A DNA stretch of 33,997 nt from an uncultured Aquimarina sp. (GCA_947498455.1 CANMKK010000042.1:1-33997); one strand, 5' to 3'; numbered from the stretch's first letter, positions 10,772-20,053 are shown. Notes: a model not told the origin generated them from the sequence alone. Program-made: numbers and translations.

Positions 10772-10791
10772 GGTTATTTCCAAACGCTATA
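10772..10791 (-). promoter_or_regulatory. 20-bp motif upstream of the fasciclin gene, shared with 20034-20053
   Basis: On the minus strand it reads TATAGCGTTTGGAAATAACC; the copy at 20034-20053 differs at two of 20 positions. It lies 24 bp before the fasciclin ATG. It resembles a Bacteroidota -7 box (TAnnTTTG) with one extra base, so it may be a promoter or a regulator site; the function is inferred. Confidence 0.45.
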
Positions 10792-10828
10792 CTACCTATT
10801 CTATTCTTAATAAAAATGATTATCTAGA

Positions 10829-10849
10829 ATTCGTAAGCCAATTACGAAT
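10829..10849. promoter_or_regulatory. Palindrome ATTCGTAA-N5-TTACGAAT upstream of the fasciclin gene
   Basis: The two 8-bp arms (10829-10836 and 10842-10849) are perfectly complementary around GCCAA. The site lies about 80 bp upstream of the fasciclin start, a normal place for an operator or activator site. The right half with its flank (GCCAATTACGAATA) recurs with one extra T at 9937-9951, upstream of the SGNH gene. Confidence 0.4.
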
Positions 10850-10919
10850 ATTTGTTGTGTTTTTACTAGTATTTATACTAACTAAAAAAAATCACAAAAG
10901 AGAGGAAACACAAAAATGT

Positions 10920-11918
10920 TTAACTGTTTAACATCTGCCATAATTTATCTTTTAGCTCCAGAAGTCCTTGCTGCGCTACTGAAGAAATAAATAGATAAGG
11001 GGCATTTAATTGTGCATCTAATTCTGCTTTTAGCTCCGTTTTTAATTCATCATCCAGCATATCGCTTTTAGATATAGCAATTAACCTTTCTTTATCTAAC
11101 AAATCTGAATTATAACGACGTAATTCATCTAATAGGATTTCATACTGTTTATTAATATCATCTGCATCCGCAGGAATTAAAAACAACAATGTAGAGTTAC
11201 GTTCTATATGCCTAAGAAAACGGTGTCCTATTCCCTTTCCTTCTGCAGCTCCTTCTATGATTCCTGGAATATCGGCCATTACAAATGTCTGGAAATCCCG
11301 ATACTCTACAATTCCTAAATTGGGTTTTAGGGTTGTAAATTCATAATCCGCAATTTTAGGTTTAGCTGAAGTAATGACTGATAATAATGTAGACTTACCT
11401 GCATTCGGAAATCCTACCAGACCAACATCTGCTAATATCTTTAACTCTAAAGTTATATCATATTGCTGCCCTTCTACACCGGGTTGGGCATATCTGGGAG
11501 TTTGATTTACAGAATTCTTAAAGTGCCAATTTCCACGACCTCCCATTCCTCCTTCTGCGACAATAATCTCTTGTCCTTCATCAACTATCTCATGTAGTAT
11601 GTTTTGAGTTTCGGTATCTCTAATTACGGTGCCTAATGGAACATCTACATAGACATCAGCCCCATCTGCTCCGGTACTTCTGTTTTTACTTCCATGACCA
11701 CCATGTTCTGCCCTAAGATGGCGTTTAAACTTAAGGTGAAGCAATGTCCACATATTAGGGTTTCCTCTGAGGATAATATGTCCTCCACGACCACCATCTC
11801 CTCCATCAGGCCCTCCTTTGGTAATATATTTTTCTCTGTGTAAATGTACCGACCCTTTACCTCCGTTACCAGATGTAACATGTAACTTTACGTAATCTAC
11901 AAAATTTCCTTCTGTCAT
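10920..11918 (-). CDS. obg: GTPase Obg (CgtA), ribosome assembly
   Basis: An essential GTPase that binds the 50S subunit late in assembly. The 332 residues comprise the glycine-rich Obg domain (about 1-157, with GGKG, GGPDGGDGGRGG and GGMGGRGN turns) and the G domain with G1 GFPNAGKST (169-177), switch I/G2 around FTTLKPN, G3 DIPG (216-219) and an SKSD motif in place of NKxD. The C-terminal OCT domain of some Gram-positive homologues is absent, which is usual here. The start MTEGNFVDYVKL fits the family. It follows the decayed lipoprotein gene and hpt-adk on the same strand, with a gap of almost 600 bp, so co-transcription is uncertain. Confidence 0.97.
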   Translation of the reverse strand: MTEGNFVDYVKLHVTSGNGGKGSVHLHREKYITKGGPDGGDGGRGGHIILRGNPNMWTLLHLKFKRHLRAEHGGHGSKNRSTGADGADVYVDVPLGTVIRDTETQNILHEIVDEGQEIIVAEGGMGGRGNWHFKNSVNQTPRYAQPGVEGQQYDITLELKILADVGLVGFPNAGKSTLLSVITSAKPKIADYEFTTLKPNLGIVEYRDFQTFVMADIPGIIEGAAEGKGIGHRFLRHIERNSTLLFLIPADADDINKQYEILLDELRRYNSDLLDKERLIAISKSDMLDDELKTELKAELDAQLNAPYLFISSVAQQGLLELKDKLWQMLNS

Positions 11919-11975
11919 AATTTATCTTTTCTGGTTTCGTTTTTCTGGTTTCGGAATTTCTTTATAACATTATAT

Positions 11976-12469
11976 CTAATGCGCACCTTTCATTATTTTT
12001 CTAACTTCAGTTTCTAACTGACTAAGTACAGAAACCCATTTACCATCTACCTGTCTGCCCTGAATAGTGTAGTGCGCTACTAATTACGCTGAGTTTAGAT
12101 CTAAGTGAAGTTCCATACGATCGTAGTGTTCACTGACAATATTCAACTTATATTTAAACCTTTTTACATTTCCTTTCAGCTTATTCACCTTATACAACTT
12201 TCCTAGTTTTATCTCCAAAACAAAATCCGAATAAAGAAAACAAGTTAATACATATTTTCCAGCATTAGTTTGTATACGAGCTTTTACTACCTATCTAAAA
12301 TTATATATTCTTAATGCTTCTTCATTAAAACAAAACTCTAGGATATTTGCTACGGTTTGATCAGAAGTTCACCTAAGATCTTCGGATATTTCGCCTAATG
12401 GAATCTCCTCTAGTTTATTAGAGCAAGATACTAACGGGCAAATAAATGAAATAAAATAATACTTCTCAT
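11976..12469 (-). pseudogene. Decayed small lipoprotein gene with one frameshift and three in-frame stops
   Basis: Reading the minus strand in the frame that ends at the TAG 11976-11978 gives a coherent protein of about 165 codons. It starts with a lipoprotein-like signal (KYYFISFICPLVSCSNKLEE) and ends with a charged, strand-rich region (VDGKWVSVLSQLETEVRKIM). It is broken by TGA (12369-12371), TAG (12291-12293) and TAA (12084-12086). The natural ATG at 12467-12469 is in another frame; one A missing after ATGAGAA would restore it. Three different stop codons argue against recoding. I do not recognise the family. It lies between obg and hpt-adk, which are normally close neighbours, and explains the unusually long gap there. 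Confidence 0.72.
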
Positions 12470-12504
12470 AACAACTATCAACTGATTACTATCTTATGAG
12501 TTAT

Positions 12505-13611
12505 TTATAAATTATCAATTACAGCACTTAGTCTTGTTGTAATTTCGTCAATCGCTCCAACACCATCTACTCCAAAATACTTATCTTCTTTTTGGTAATA
12601 ATTTTTTAAAATCGCAGTTTCATCATAATACACCTTGATTCTATTCCGTATTATAGCTTCATCTGCATCATCAGCTCTTCCTGATGTTTCTCCTCTTTCT
12701 AATAATCGTTGCACCAATACTTCATCATCAACCTCTAAAGCAATCATTGCACTTACTTCTACTCCTTTAGAAGATAACAACTCTGATAGGGCATCTGCCT
12801 GTGCTTCCGTTCTTGGAAACCCATCAAATATAAAACCATTAGCTTCTGGAGTCTTATCTACTTCTGCACTTAGCATATTGATTGTTACTTCATCTGGCAC
12901 TAATTGTCCTTTATCAATATATGATTTTGCCAATGTACCTAATTCTGTGGCATTTTTTATATTGTATCTAAATACATCTCCTGTAGAGATATGTACAAGA
13001 TCGTATTTTTGTTTTAATACTTCAGCCTGTGTTCCTTTTCCCGCCCCTGGAGGTCCGAATAACACTAAATTTGTCATGTTTTTTTCTTTTAATTGGTATA
13101 CTTCGTTAAGATTACGGCCTAAACCATTATAGTCTAATCCATATCCTACTATAAATCGATTGGGAATTTCTATCCCTATATAATCTATGGTAATTTCTTT
13201 AATACAAGCTTCTGGTTTAAAAAACAAAGTTGCAACCTTTACTTCTTTACAACCTCTACTGCTTAAAGTTCTTTCTAATTCAGTAATTGTAATTCCAGTA
13301 TCAATAATATCTTCTAGAATCACTACTGATCTATTCGATATATCTTCTTGCAACCCGATAAGTTCCCGTACTCTAGATGAAGTATTAACTCCCTCATAAG
13401 ATGCTAGTTTCACAAAACTCACTTCGCACTCATGGTTAAACCGCTTTAATACTTCCGAAACAAACATAAAAGCTCCATTTAATACTCCAATAAACAATGG
13501 CTTTTTATCTGCCATATCTTTATTTAATTGATCAGATAAAACATCTATTGCTTTTGTTATTCTTTTTTCAGGAATAAAAGGTATAAATTGTAAGTCGTGT
13601 AACGTAATCAT
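12505..13611 (-). CDS. hpt-adk: Bifunctional hypoxanthine phosphoribosyltransferase - adenylate kinase fusion
   Basis: One uninterrupted frame of 368 residues joins two purine enzymes. Residues 1-175 are a type I phosphoribosyltransferase that converts hypoxanthine (or guanine) and PRPP to IMP (GMP): PRPP loop VVILEDIIDTG (96-106), a flexible-loop region SYEGVNTSS (71-79) and FIVGYGLDYN (153-162). Residues 179-368 are adenylate kinase: P-loop GPPGAGKGT (186-194), STGDVFR, DGFPRTEAQA, and a short LID (ETSGRADD) without the zinc-finger insert. Met179 begins the kinase exactly where a separate adk would start, so an internal start could also yield free kinase. Only a few residues (QLKEKN) link the parts. 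It is transcribed away from purK. Similar fusions probably occur in related flavobacteria (from memory). Confidence 0.93.
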   Translation of the reverse strand: MITLHDLQFIPFIPEKRITKAIDVLSDQLNKDMADKKPLFIGVLNGAFMFVSEVLKRFNHECEVSFVKLASYEGVNTSSRVRELIGLQEDISNRSVVILEDIIDTGITITELERTLSSRGCKEVKVATLFFKPEACIKEITIDYIGIEIPNRFIVGYGLDYNGLGRNLNEVYQLKEKNMTNLVLFGPPGAGKGTQAEVLKQKYDLVHISTGDVFRYNIKNATELGTLAKSYIDKGQLVPDEVTINMLSAEVDKTPEANGFIFDGFPRTEAQADALSELLSSKGVEVSAMIALEVDDEVLVQRLLERGETSGRADDADEAIIRNRIKVYYDETAILKNYYQKEDKYFGVDGVGAIDEITTRLSAVIDNL

Positions 13612-13743
13612 TGGGTTTCGAGCCTTTATTTTCTAGCAACTCTTTATTTTTAAAGCGGCAAAGATAGTGATTACAATCAAGATTTATCAAAGTTATCTAT
13701 TGCATTTGCCACCTAATAGTGTGGTTTTTACTTATTAAAAAAT

Positions 13744-13751
13744 TACTTTTG
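13744..13751 (+). promoter_or_regulatory. Bacteroidota -7 promoter box for purK
   Basis: TACTTTTG fits TAnnTTTG and lies 29 bp before the purK ATG. A good -33 TTG is not evident. The preceding spacer (13612-13743) also has to serve the divergent hpt-adk gene. Confidence 0.55.
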
Positions 13752-13780
13752 TGCCCTAAGTCAAATTAGACATTCCCAAA

Positions 13781-14938
13781 ATGACAAATTATTTTTCGTC
13801 CAATTTTAAATTAGGCATCCTAGGTGGTGGCCAATTAGGTAAGATGATGTTGTATGAAACCCGAAAATACGACATCTGTACATATGTTCTTGATCCAAGT
13901 CCTGAAGCTCCATGCAGAATAGCATGTGATCATTTCCAACAAGGAGATCTTATGGATTATGAAACCGTGTATAAATTCGGAAAAAAAGTAGATGTACTCA
14001 CATTAGAAATTGAGGCTGTAAATATAGATGCTCTTATTCAGTTAGAAAAAGAAGGCAAAAAAGTATATCCTGGTTCTAAAACTTTAAAAAAAATCCAAAA
14101 TAAGGGACAGCAAAAAAAGTTTTATAAAGAACAAGGAATTCCTACAGCTAAGTTTATTCAGTATTCTAATAAAGCGCATCTAGCCGAAGGAATTACCAGT
14201 AATAAAGTAAAACTCCCTTTTGTTTGGAAAAGTACGCAAGGAGGATATGATGGTAAAGGTGTTTCTATCATACGGTCTGGGGCCGATATTGCAAAACTTC
14301 CGGATACCGAATGTATTGCAGAGGAACTGGTTGATTTTAAAAATGAACTAGCCGTTATTGTAGTTCGCAGCCCAAAAAATGAAATAAAAACATACCCCGT
14401 CGTTGAAATGGAATTTCATCCCGAGGCAAATCAAGTGGAATACGTAATTTGTCCGGCAAGAATTGATAAAAAAATAGCCGAAAGTGCCAGAGAAATTGCA
14501 GAAAATGTATCTAAGGCATTTGAACATGTTGGTATATTGGCTGTAGAAATGTTCCAAACAAAGGATGATACAATTATTGTAAATGAGGTTGCACCAAGAC
14601 CTCATAATAGTGGACATTACAGTATAGAGGCCAGTTATACGAATCAGTTTGAACAACACATACGAGCCATTCTAGACCTGCCTCTGGGATCCACAAAAAG
14701 TAAATTAGGTGGTATTATGGTTAATCTGGTTGGAGAAGAAGGATATTCTGGAAATGTTATTTACAAAAACATCGATACTGTCATGAAAATGGAAGGGGTT
14801 ACACCGCACATATATGGAAAAAAACAAACCTATCCTTTTAGAAAAATGGGACATGTTACTATTGTCAATGAAGATATCTCTAAAGCACGGGAAATTGCTG
14901 AAAAAGTAAAGAAAATATTAAAAGTAATTAGTATTTAA
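13781..14938 (+). CDS. purK: N5-carboxyaminoimidazole ribonucleotide synthase PurK
   Basis: An ATP-grasp enzyme of purine synthesis: it carboxylates aminoimidazole ribonucleotide with bicarbonate and ATP to N5-CAIR. The 385 residues show the N-terminal GILGGGQLGKMM loop (12-23), the ATP-grasp glycine-rich loop KSTQGGYDGKG, and the C-terminal metal/ATP site NEVAPRPHNSGH (about 268-279). The ATG at 13781 gives a normal N-terminus with a short MTNYFSSNF lead. The partner purE follows after 70 bp on the same strand. A -7 box lies just upstream. Confidence 0.96.
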   Translation: MTNYFSSNFKLGILGGGQLGKMMLYETRKYDICTYVLDPSPEAPCRIACDHFQQGDLMDYETVYKFGKKVDVLTLEIEAVNIDALIQLEKEGKKVYPGSKTLKKIQNKGQQKKFYKEQGIPTAKFIQYSNKAHLAEGITSNKVKLPFVWKSTQGGYDGKGVSIIRSGADIAKLPDTECIAEELVDFKNELAVIVVRSPKNEIKTYPVVEMEFHPEANQVEYVICPARIDKKIAESAREIAENVSKAFEHVGILAVEMFQTKDDTIIVNEVAPRPHNSGHYSIEASYTNQFEQHIRAILDLPLGSTKSKLGGIMVNLVGEEGYSGNVIYKNIDTVMKMEGVTPHIYGKKQTYPFRKMGHVTIVNEDISKAREIAEKVKKILKVISI

Positions 14939-15008
14939 AGTTTGAAAAAAAGCTAAAGCTATAACTGTAAACATAAAAAAATATAATAATCAATTAATTA
15001 ATAATTAA

Positions 15009-15494
15009 ATGAGTAAGGTAGGAATAATAATGGGTAGCACCAGTGATATGCCTGTAATGGAAAAAGCGATCGAAGTGTTACAAGGTTTTGATATTGAAGT
15101 AGAAGTAGATATTGTATCAGCGCATCGTACTCCAGAAAAATTATTTGATTATGGCAAAAATGCACATACCAGAGGAATATCTGTTATCATTGCCGGAGCC
15201 GGAGGTGCTGCTCATCTTCCGGGAATGGTGGCTTCGTTATCACCACTACCAGTAATCGGTGTTCCTGTTAAATCCCGTAACTCCATTGATGGATGGGATT
15301 CTGTCTTATCTATTTTACAGATGCCCGGAGGTGTCCCCGTAGCAACTGTTGCTTTAGATGGCGCACTTAATGCTGGTATTCTAGCGGCGCAGATTATTGG
15401 CGCTTCGGACTCTTGTGTTTTAGATAAAATCCTAGTTTATAAAGAAGGATTAAAGCAAAAAGTTATTGAAGGAGCTAAACAGATTAAAAAATAA
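15009..15494 (+). CDS. purE: N5-carboxyaminoimidazole ribonucleotide mutase PurE (class I)
   Basis: It moves the carboxyl group of N5-CAIR, the PurK product, to C4, giving CAIR. The 161 residues match class I PurE length. Visible motifs are GSTSDMP (9-15), SAHRTP (37-42, with the catalytic His39) and AGAGGAAHLPGM (62-73). The presence of purK immediately upstream confirms the bacterial N5-CAIR route. The 70-bp spacer is A/T-rich without a clear separate promoter, so the two genes are probably one transcript ending at the hairpin 15703-15732. Confidence 0.97.
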   Translation: MSKVGIIMGSTSDMPVMEKAIEVLQGFDIEVEVDIVSAHRTPEKLFDYGKNAHTRGISVIIAGAGGAAHLPGMVASLSPLPVIGVPVKSRNSIDGWDSVLSILQMPGGVPVATVALDGALNAGILAAQIIGASDSCVLDKILVYKEGLKQKVIEGAKQIKK

Positions 15495-15702
15495 TTCCAG
15501 TACTTATATAAAATTACCGGAACCTGAATTATTTTTTTGGGTTCAGATGAAAAGGAAAATTGAGAGATAGCACTTGTGCCGAGCTAAGTCGAAGTAACGT
15601 TATCAATGTATTTTATTCTGAAACATATACTAAAAAGAAACAATTTTAGCGGGTAACTTCATTTGAGAATTATAACCAGTTAAAAAAAACTACAGCAAAA
15701 CA

Positions 15703-15732
15703 AAAGAAGCTATCATAATTGATAGCTTCTTT
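15703..15732. terminator. Bidirectional intrinsic terminator between purE and the T9SS protein gene
   Basis: A perfect 13-bp stem (15703-15715 with 15720-15732) and the loop TAAT, with the ends AAAG and CTTT. It separates two convergent genes, lying about 210 bp after purE and about 55 bp after the minus-strand gene. Confidence 0.85.
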
Positions 15733-15786
15733 CGCAATATACATATTGGGATTAAACTGTTAAACCCTTTGGCGGTGCCAATAAAA

Positions 15787-18700
15787 TTATTGTTTAATAA
15801 GTTTTACTATTCGAGTATCCGAATCTGTTTTCATTCTTACAAAATAACTTCCTGCTACTCCAATTCGATCTCCTAGCACAATTTGATCTGGAGTTTTACT
15901 ATAATTTTTGTTTACTAGGGTTTTTCCAGTAATGTCATATACAATTACCTGTAGGCTTCTTTCTCCTAAACCAGATGTACTGATTACAAAATTCTCCTTA
16001 AATGGATTTGGTGCAATAGTAACTTGCCTATCCAATGAACTCTTTACATCATTAGCACTTGCTGTCGCTTGGTTATTTCTAACCACTGTCGTCAGTGGTT
16101 GATTGGCATTACTATTATACGCATAATCAGTAATCGTATATGATGAACCATTATTAGATACATTAATATGGAACCAACCATAATGTGTATTACCATCGAT
16201 CAAAAACCTAAAACCTATAAATCCTGATTCGCCATTCCAATCTGTATAATTATTAGAACTTACTAAAGAATTATTGACATTGGAATTAAAATTACTTGTG
16301 GCTCCTACTTGTACACCCACTCCAATAACCGTAATATTATCGGTAGCTCCATTGACCACCAAATCATTTTCTCTGCTCACAAGCCTTAATTGACCTCCAG
16401 AAATCCATGCTCCAAAACTATTATTATCTCCTACTTCGATATTAAAAGGTCTCCAAGTATTAGTCGCATTTACTGTTTGATCAGCCATGTCTACAAACAC
16501 AACCCCTTCATTGGTATCTATTTCCGTATCACAAGGAGCACAGGTACCCCCGCAATCTACTCCGGTTTCCGTACCATTTTGGATATTATCATTACACGTG
16601 GATCCCGAAGTTCCTCCTGTAATATTTACTGCATAATCTTCTATCTCTCCAAACCGAATACTCCCATTAGCCCCACAAGAGGAAGTTATATCCGATCCAC
16701 TCATCATTACACGCATTCTGGTAGCACCATCAGCCGCTGAGTCAGGCACTGTAAAATTACCTGATACCGGAGTATTCGTAGTTGCTCCCTGAGTAAAAAC
16801 TTGTTCTCCTGCATCCTCGAAATCACCATCCCCATTGTAATCTATCCAAACGGCATATCTTTCGGAAAATGTACCTCCAGTCCATGTAGGTGTAATAGTA
16901 ATAGTAGTAGAAGTACCTTTAGAAAGATTAGTACTCATAGCAGTAAAATCTCCATAACCATTCGTAGATCCTTGAGACGTATTATTAATACTACCAATAG
17001 TAACATTACCTATAAACTCATCATTTATATTACCTGCTACCGCACAATACGTTGGATCTGTGGTACCTCCCCGTGTTGTTACACTTACCGTATTACTATT
17101 TGCCGACATATTCCCTGCCGCATCCCTAGCTCTAACATTAAATCTAAATGTAGTATCTTCTGTAAGTCCGGTTACCTGAAAATTAGTTGCATTTAGGTTT
17201 TGTTGGATAACAACCCCATCACGTAATACATCATAACCCGTAACCCCAACATTATCTTGTGATGCCGTCCAGGAAAGGTTTACGGATGTTTGGGTGATAT
17301 TAGAAGATGTTAAATTTGCAGGTATCGTTGGCGCTTGCGTATCTGCGACATTATTAGCAGTAAACTCGCCCGTAAATATACCTCTACCATAGGTAGATGC
17401 AATGATTGTATTATTATTGTCATTATCATTTACCGCCCAATAATCAAACGAGGTAACATGTACATCACTCATCCCATTTTGCGATCGTACCCAATTAGGG
17501 TTGGCCTGATTAAAGTTATTCGTTCTCCAAACCCCTAATTGAGTTGCTAAAATTACCTCATTTCTATCCAGAGGGTTTTGTAAAAGATCTCTTACGGGCA
17601 TATCCGGCAAGTTTCCTTCTTTATTTACCCAATTCGCTCCCCCATTAGTAGTAGCCCATACGCTCGTTACTCCATAATTATGAATAGTTACCATAATATC
17701 ATTAGCTGTTGCGCCAAATCGTACGGAAGATATCGACCCTACAAAAGGTGTATTGATTGCTGCCCAATTAATTGCTCCGGCTCCTCCAACATTAGTAAGT
17801 TGTAACAAATTCCCATTAGCCAACCCTACCAGCCAAGTATTATCAGCAAAAGGAGAAGGCATAAATGCAGTAGGTGCAGCATCTAACAAAGCATTTGTAA
17901 CAAGATTTTCATTAGCGGCACTAGCACTAACATCAAAAGCTATAATATTAAAAACAGTTCCTCCTGATGCATTTACCATTAAAAAATTAGCATCACTATC
18001 ATATCCCATTTGAGCTAAAAATGGGCCACCAGTGAAGTTAAGTATGCTTGTTCCTCTATCGACTCCATTCCACGGCAAATTAAATCTGGTTGCTCTAAGT
18101 CTTTGGAATGAGGTAATTAAAAGTTCACCATCTTTATCTATGAAATTAAAAAAACCATCACCTCCCGTTATTTCTTCAGAACTATTTACACCTGCTACAT
18201 TATTTCTAAAAATCTGAGTACCATTATCCTGAGCACCAGCAAGAAACAATGGGGTTTCACTTCCTGCACTTTCGGGACCTACAGATGCTTTTACAAACTG
18301 TGTTACATTGTATCCATTATTTCTAGCCTGTATAGAATTAACATTATTTTGAGCAGTATTTAAACCACTTGCATAATATACTCCTCCATCATTTCCGAAA
18401 ATAGCCTGATTATTATTCCCTGGTCTAAATGCCATGACATGTTGATCTGCGTGCACACTTGGCACATTTAAAGCTCCTAAATCATTATTATTAGACCACT
18501 TAGATATTTGTGTCCAGGCATCCCCACTATTTGTCGATCTAAAGAGATCAATTCCTCCTACATATACAATATCGTCATTACTCGGATCCGACTCTATCAT
18601 TAAATCATAAAATGCCTGCCCTCTTGTAAAATCATTTGCATTAATGTCCATATCTGCATCATTTGGCAATGCCGTCCTAGTAAGGTTTCTCGTATTTGCA

Positions 18701-19926
18701 AAACCATCTGTGGTAAGAAGAATTTCTACTGGAGTTTGAGCCGTACCTTCTACAAGGGCATATAATTTATTACGATCTGTAGCAGAAGCTTCTAATTCCA
18801 CTCTATCAGTATCAGCCAACGGAGATATACCTGCCTCTGCCCAAACATTACCATTTGTAGTACTAAATATCCTTCCTCCTTGTTGTCCATCGACATTAAT
18901 ATTATCAACTGTAGACATCCATAATCGATTATCTTGACCAATTTCAAAATCATTAGGAATATAAAAATAATTTCTTCCATTATCTGTAAACCTAAAATTG
19001 GCTGTTTCTATTCTATTCCAAGTAGCACCATTATCTATTGACCTATACAAACCAGCAGACTGTGAACCTAGATTATTAGATGGATTAGATGAGAAGTTAC
19101 TTAAAAGAGCTCCGACACCTACAAATAACTCTGTGCGGTTTTCTGCTCTATTATCCCAAGCTATAATTTTATTTACATAATAGATTCCTGCCAGAAAAAG
19201 GTTATTATTTACTCCTTCATTAAAGTTACCTCCACCAGCAGCAGGGATATCTATCGCTTGCCAAGTAGTCCCTCCATTGGTAGATCTATACACTCCATTA
19301 CCTATAACATCATTAAATGAATGCTGCTCTCCAGTACCCAAATACCAATTATTACTATTTCTAGGATCCACAGTAATGGAAGTCACATTGAGGTTTCCAG
19401 GTACATTTTCTACTCGAGTCCATTGTGAATTGGCATTAGTAATATCATTATTTACCCATAGACCACCACTTACTCCACCAGAATACACTCTTCGATTTGT
19501 ATTGTCATTGGGATCAAACAATAATGTACGAGTACGTCCACCTACATTATTAGGCCCTCTCTCCACCCATGGATTATCAGTATCTCCCGGTACACTTTTA
19601 GCATTTTTTTTACTTAATCGTTTTCTTAGTGCAACCATTTTTTCCAGTTCAGGTCTTCCCGTAGCAGGATTCATACTTAATTCCCACATTTGGTCATAGT
19701 ACTTATTAGGGGGTAGTCTCAATGCTTTTCTTTCCTTTTTAGAAAGATGTTTGATATCTTCAAATGGACTATTATCTAAATACTCCATATGCTGTTTTCG
19801 TATGCTACTTATTTCTTCTGTTTCTAGAGTATTGATTTCTTTTTCACCTCCCAATTTGACAACAGTGAGAACTGATAAACTTAAGAAACAAGCTCCCAAT
19901 AAAGCGGGGCGAATTATTTTCTTCAT
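15787..19926 (-). CDS. Secreted Asp-box propeller / Fn3 / GEVED protein with T9SS type A sorting domain
   Basis: A 1379-residue exported protein for the type IX secretion system. After a signal peptide (MKKIIRPALLGAC..., about 28 residues) and a charged pro-region, residues about 70-850 form a sortilin/VPS10-like propeller with many Asp-box turns (YRSTNGGTTW, YRSIDNGATW, FRSTNSGDAW, ATTNGGANW). A fibronectin type III domain follows (about 862-955, from APTIPANLTSS), then a GEVED domain (about 975-1102, with WIDYNGDGDFEDAGE and FGEIEDYAV), a Cys-rich NGTETGVDCGGTCAPC stretch (about 1115-1132), a beta-rich domain, and the C-terminal sorting domain (PNPFKENF near 1304 to the end). It is likely a surface protein that binds or degrades polymers or proteins; no catalytic site is evident. 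Codon use is ordinary. Upstream lie a 20-bp motif (20034) and LytTR-type boxes (20267-20317). Confidence 0.93.
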   Translation of the reverse strand: MKKIIRPALLGACFLSLSVLTVVKLGGEKEINTLETEEISSIRKQHMEYLDNSPFEDIKHLSKKERKALRLPPNKYYDQMWELSMNPATGRPELEKMVALRKRLSKKNAKSVPGDTDNPWVERGPNNVGGRTRTLLFDPNDNTNRRVYSGGVSGGLWVNNDITNANSQWTRVENVPGNLNVTSITVDPRNSNNWYLGTGEQHSFNDVIGNGVYRSTNGGTTWQAIDIPAAGGGNFNEGVNNNLFLAGIYYVNKIIAWDNRAENRTELFVGVGALLSNFSSNPSNNLGSQSAGLYRSIDNGATWNRIETANFRFTDNGRNYFYIPNDFEIGQDNRLWMSTVDNINVDGQQGGRIFSTTNGNVWAEAGISPLADTDRVELEASATDRNKLYALVEGTAQTPVEILLTTDGFANTRNLTRTALPNDADMDINANDFTRGQAFYDLMIESDPSNDDIVYVGGIDLFRSTNSGDAWTQISKWSNNNDLGALNVPSVHADQHVMAFRPGNNNQAIFGNDGGVYYASGLNTAQNNVNSIQARNNGYNVTQFVKASVGPESAGSETPLFLAGAQDNGTQIFRNNVAGVNSSEEITGGDGFFNFIDKDGELLITSFQRLRATRFNLPWNGVDRGTSILNFTGGPFLAQMGYDSDANFLMVNASGGTVFNIIAFDVSASAANENLVTNALLDAAPTAFMPSPFADNTWLVGLANGNLLQLTNVGGAGAINWAAINTPFVGSISSVRFGATANDIMVTIHNYGVTSVWATTNGGANWVNKEGNLPDMPVRDLLQNPLDRNEVILATQLGVWRTNNFNQANPNWVRSQNGMSDVHVTSFDYWAVNDNDNNNTIIASTYGRGIFTGEFTANNVADTQAPTIPANLTSSNITQTSVNLSWTASQDNVGVTGYDVLRDGVVIQQNLNATNFQVTGLTEDTTFRFNVRARDAAGNMSANSNTVSVTTRGGTTDPTYCAVAGNINDEFIGNVTIGSINNTSQGSTNGYGDFTAMSTNLSKGTSTTITITPTWTGGTFSERYAVWIDYNGDGDFEDAGEQVFTQGATTNTPVSGNFTVPDSAADGATRMRVMMSGSDITSSCGANGSIRFGEIEDYAVNITGGTSGSTCNDNIQNGTETGVDCGGTCAPCDTEIDTNEGVVFVDMADQTVNATNTWRPFNIEVGDNNSFGAWISGGQLRLVSRENDLVVNGATDNITVIGVGVQVGATSNFNSNVNNSLVSSNNYTDWNGESGFIGFRFLIDGNTHYGWFHINVSNNGSSYTITDYAYNSNANQPLTTVVRNNQATASANDVKSSLDRQVTIAPNPFKENFVISTSGLGERSLQVIVYDITGKTLVNKNYSKTPDQIVLGDRIGVAGSYFVRMKTDSDTRIVKLIKQ

Positions 19927-20033
19927 AACGTTTGCGTTAAATTAATTTTAGTTACATTTTATTGTCTCGCTAGCAGAAACAGTAAAAACCTTACTTTTCA
20001 ATTTGTAGATATATGATTCGGATATTTTAAATA

Positions 20034-20053
20034 GATTATTTCCAAAAGCTATA
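20034..20053 (-). promoter_or_regulatory. 20-bp motif upstream of the T9SS protein gene, matching the fasciclin-gene motif
   Basis: On the minus strand it reads TATAGCTTTTGGAAATAATC, 18 of 20 bases identical to 10772-10791. It lies about 107 bp before the ATG at 19926. Shared placement upstream of two surface-protein genes suggests common control. Confidence 0.4.

Noticed and set aside
11976..12469. Stop-codon recoding or readthrough in the decayed lipoprotein gene
   Set aside because: Three different stop codons plus a frameshift at the start fit decay, not recoding; no other gene in the window needs readthrough.
15570..15598. CACTTGTGCCGAGCTAAGTCGAAG, reminiscent of a flavobacterial interspersed repeat
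   Set aside because: It occurs once in this window and the resemblance is from memory only; I cannot support it from the sequence.
15766..15777. CCTTTGGCGGTG shared with 33901-33912
   Set aside because: Only 12 bp match and the flanks do not align, so it is too short to call a second copy of the right-edge repeat.
16390..17196. Several long plus-strand open frames within the T9SS protein gene
   Set aside because: They are antisense shadows of a well-supported gene with clear domains, and low-complexity Ile/Ser/Thr-rich in composition.
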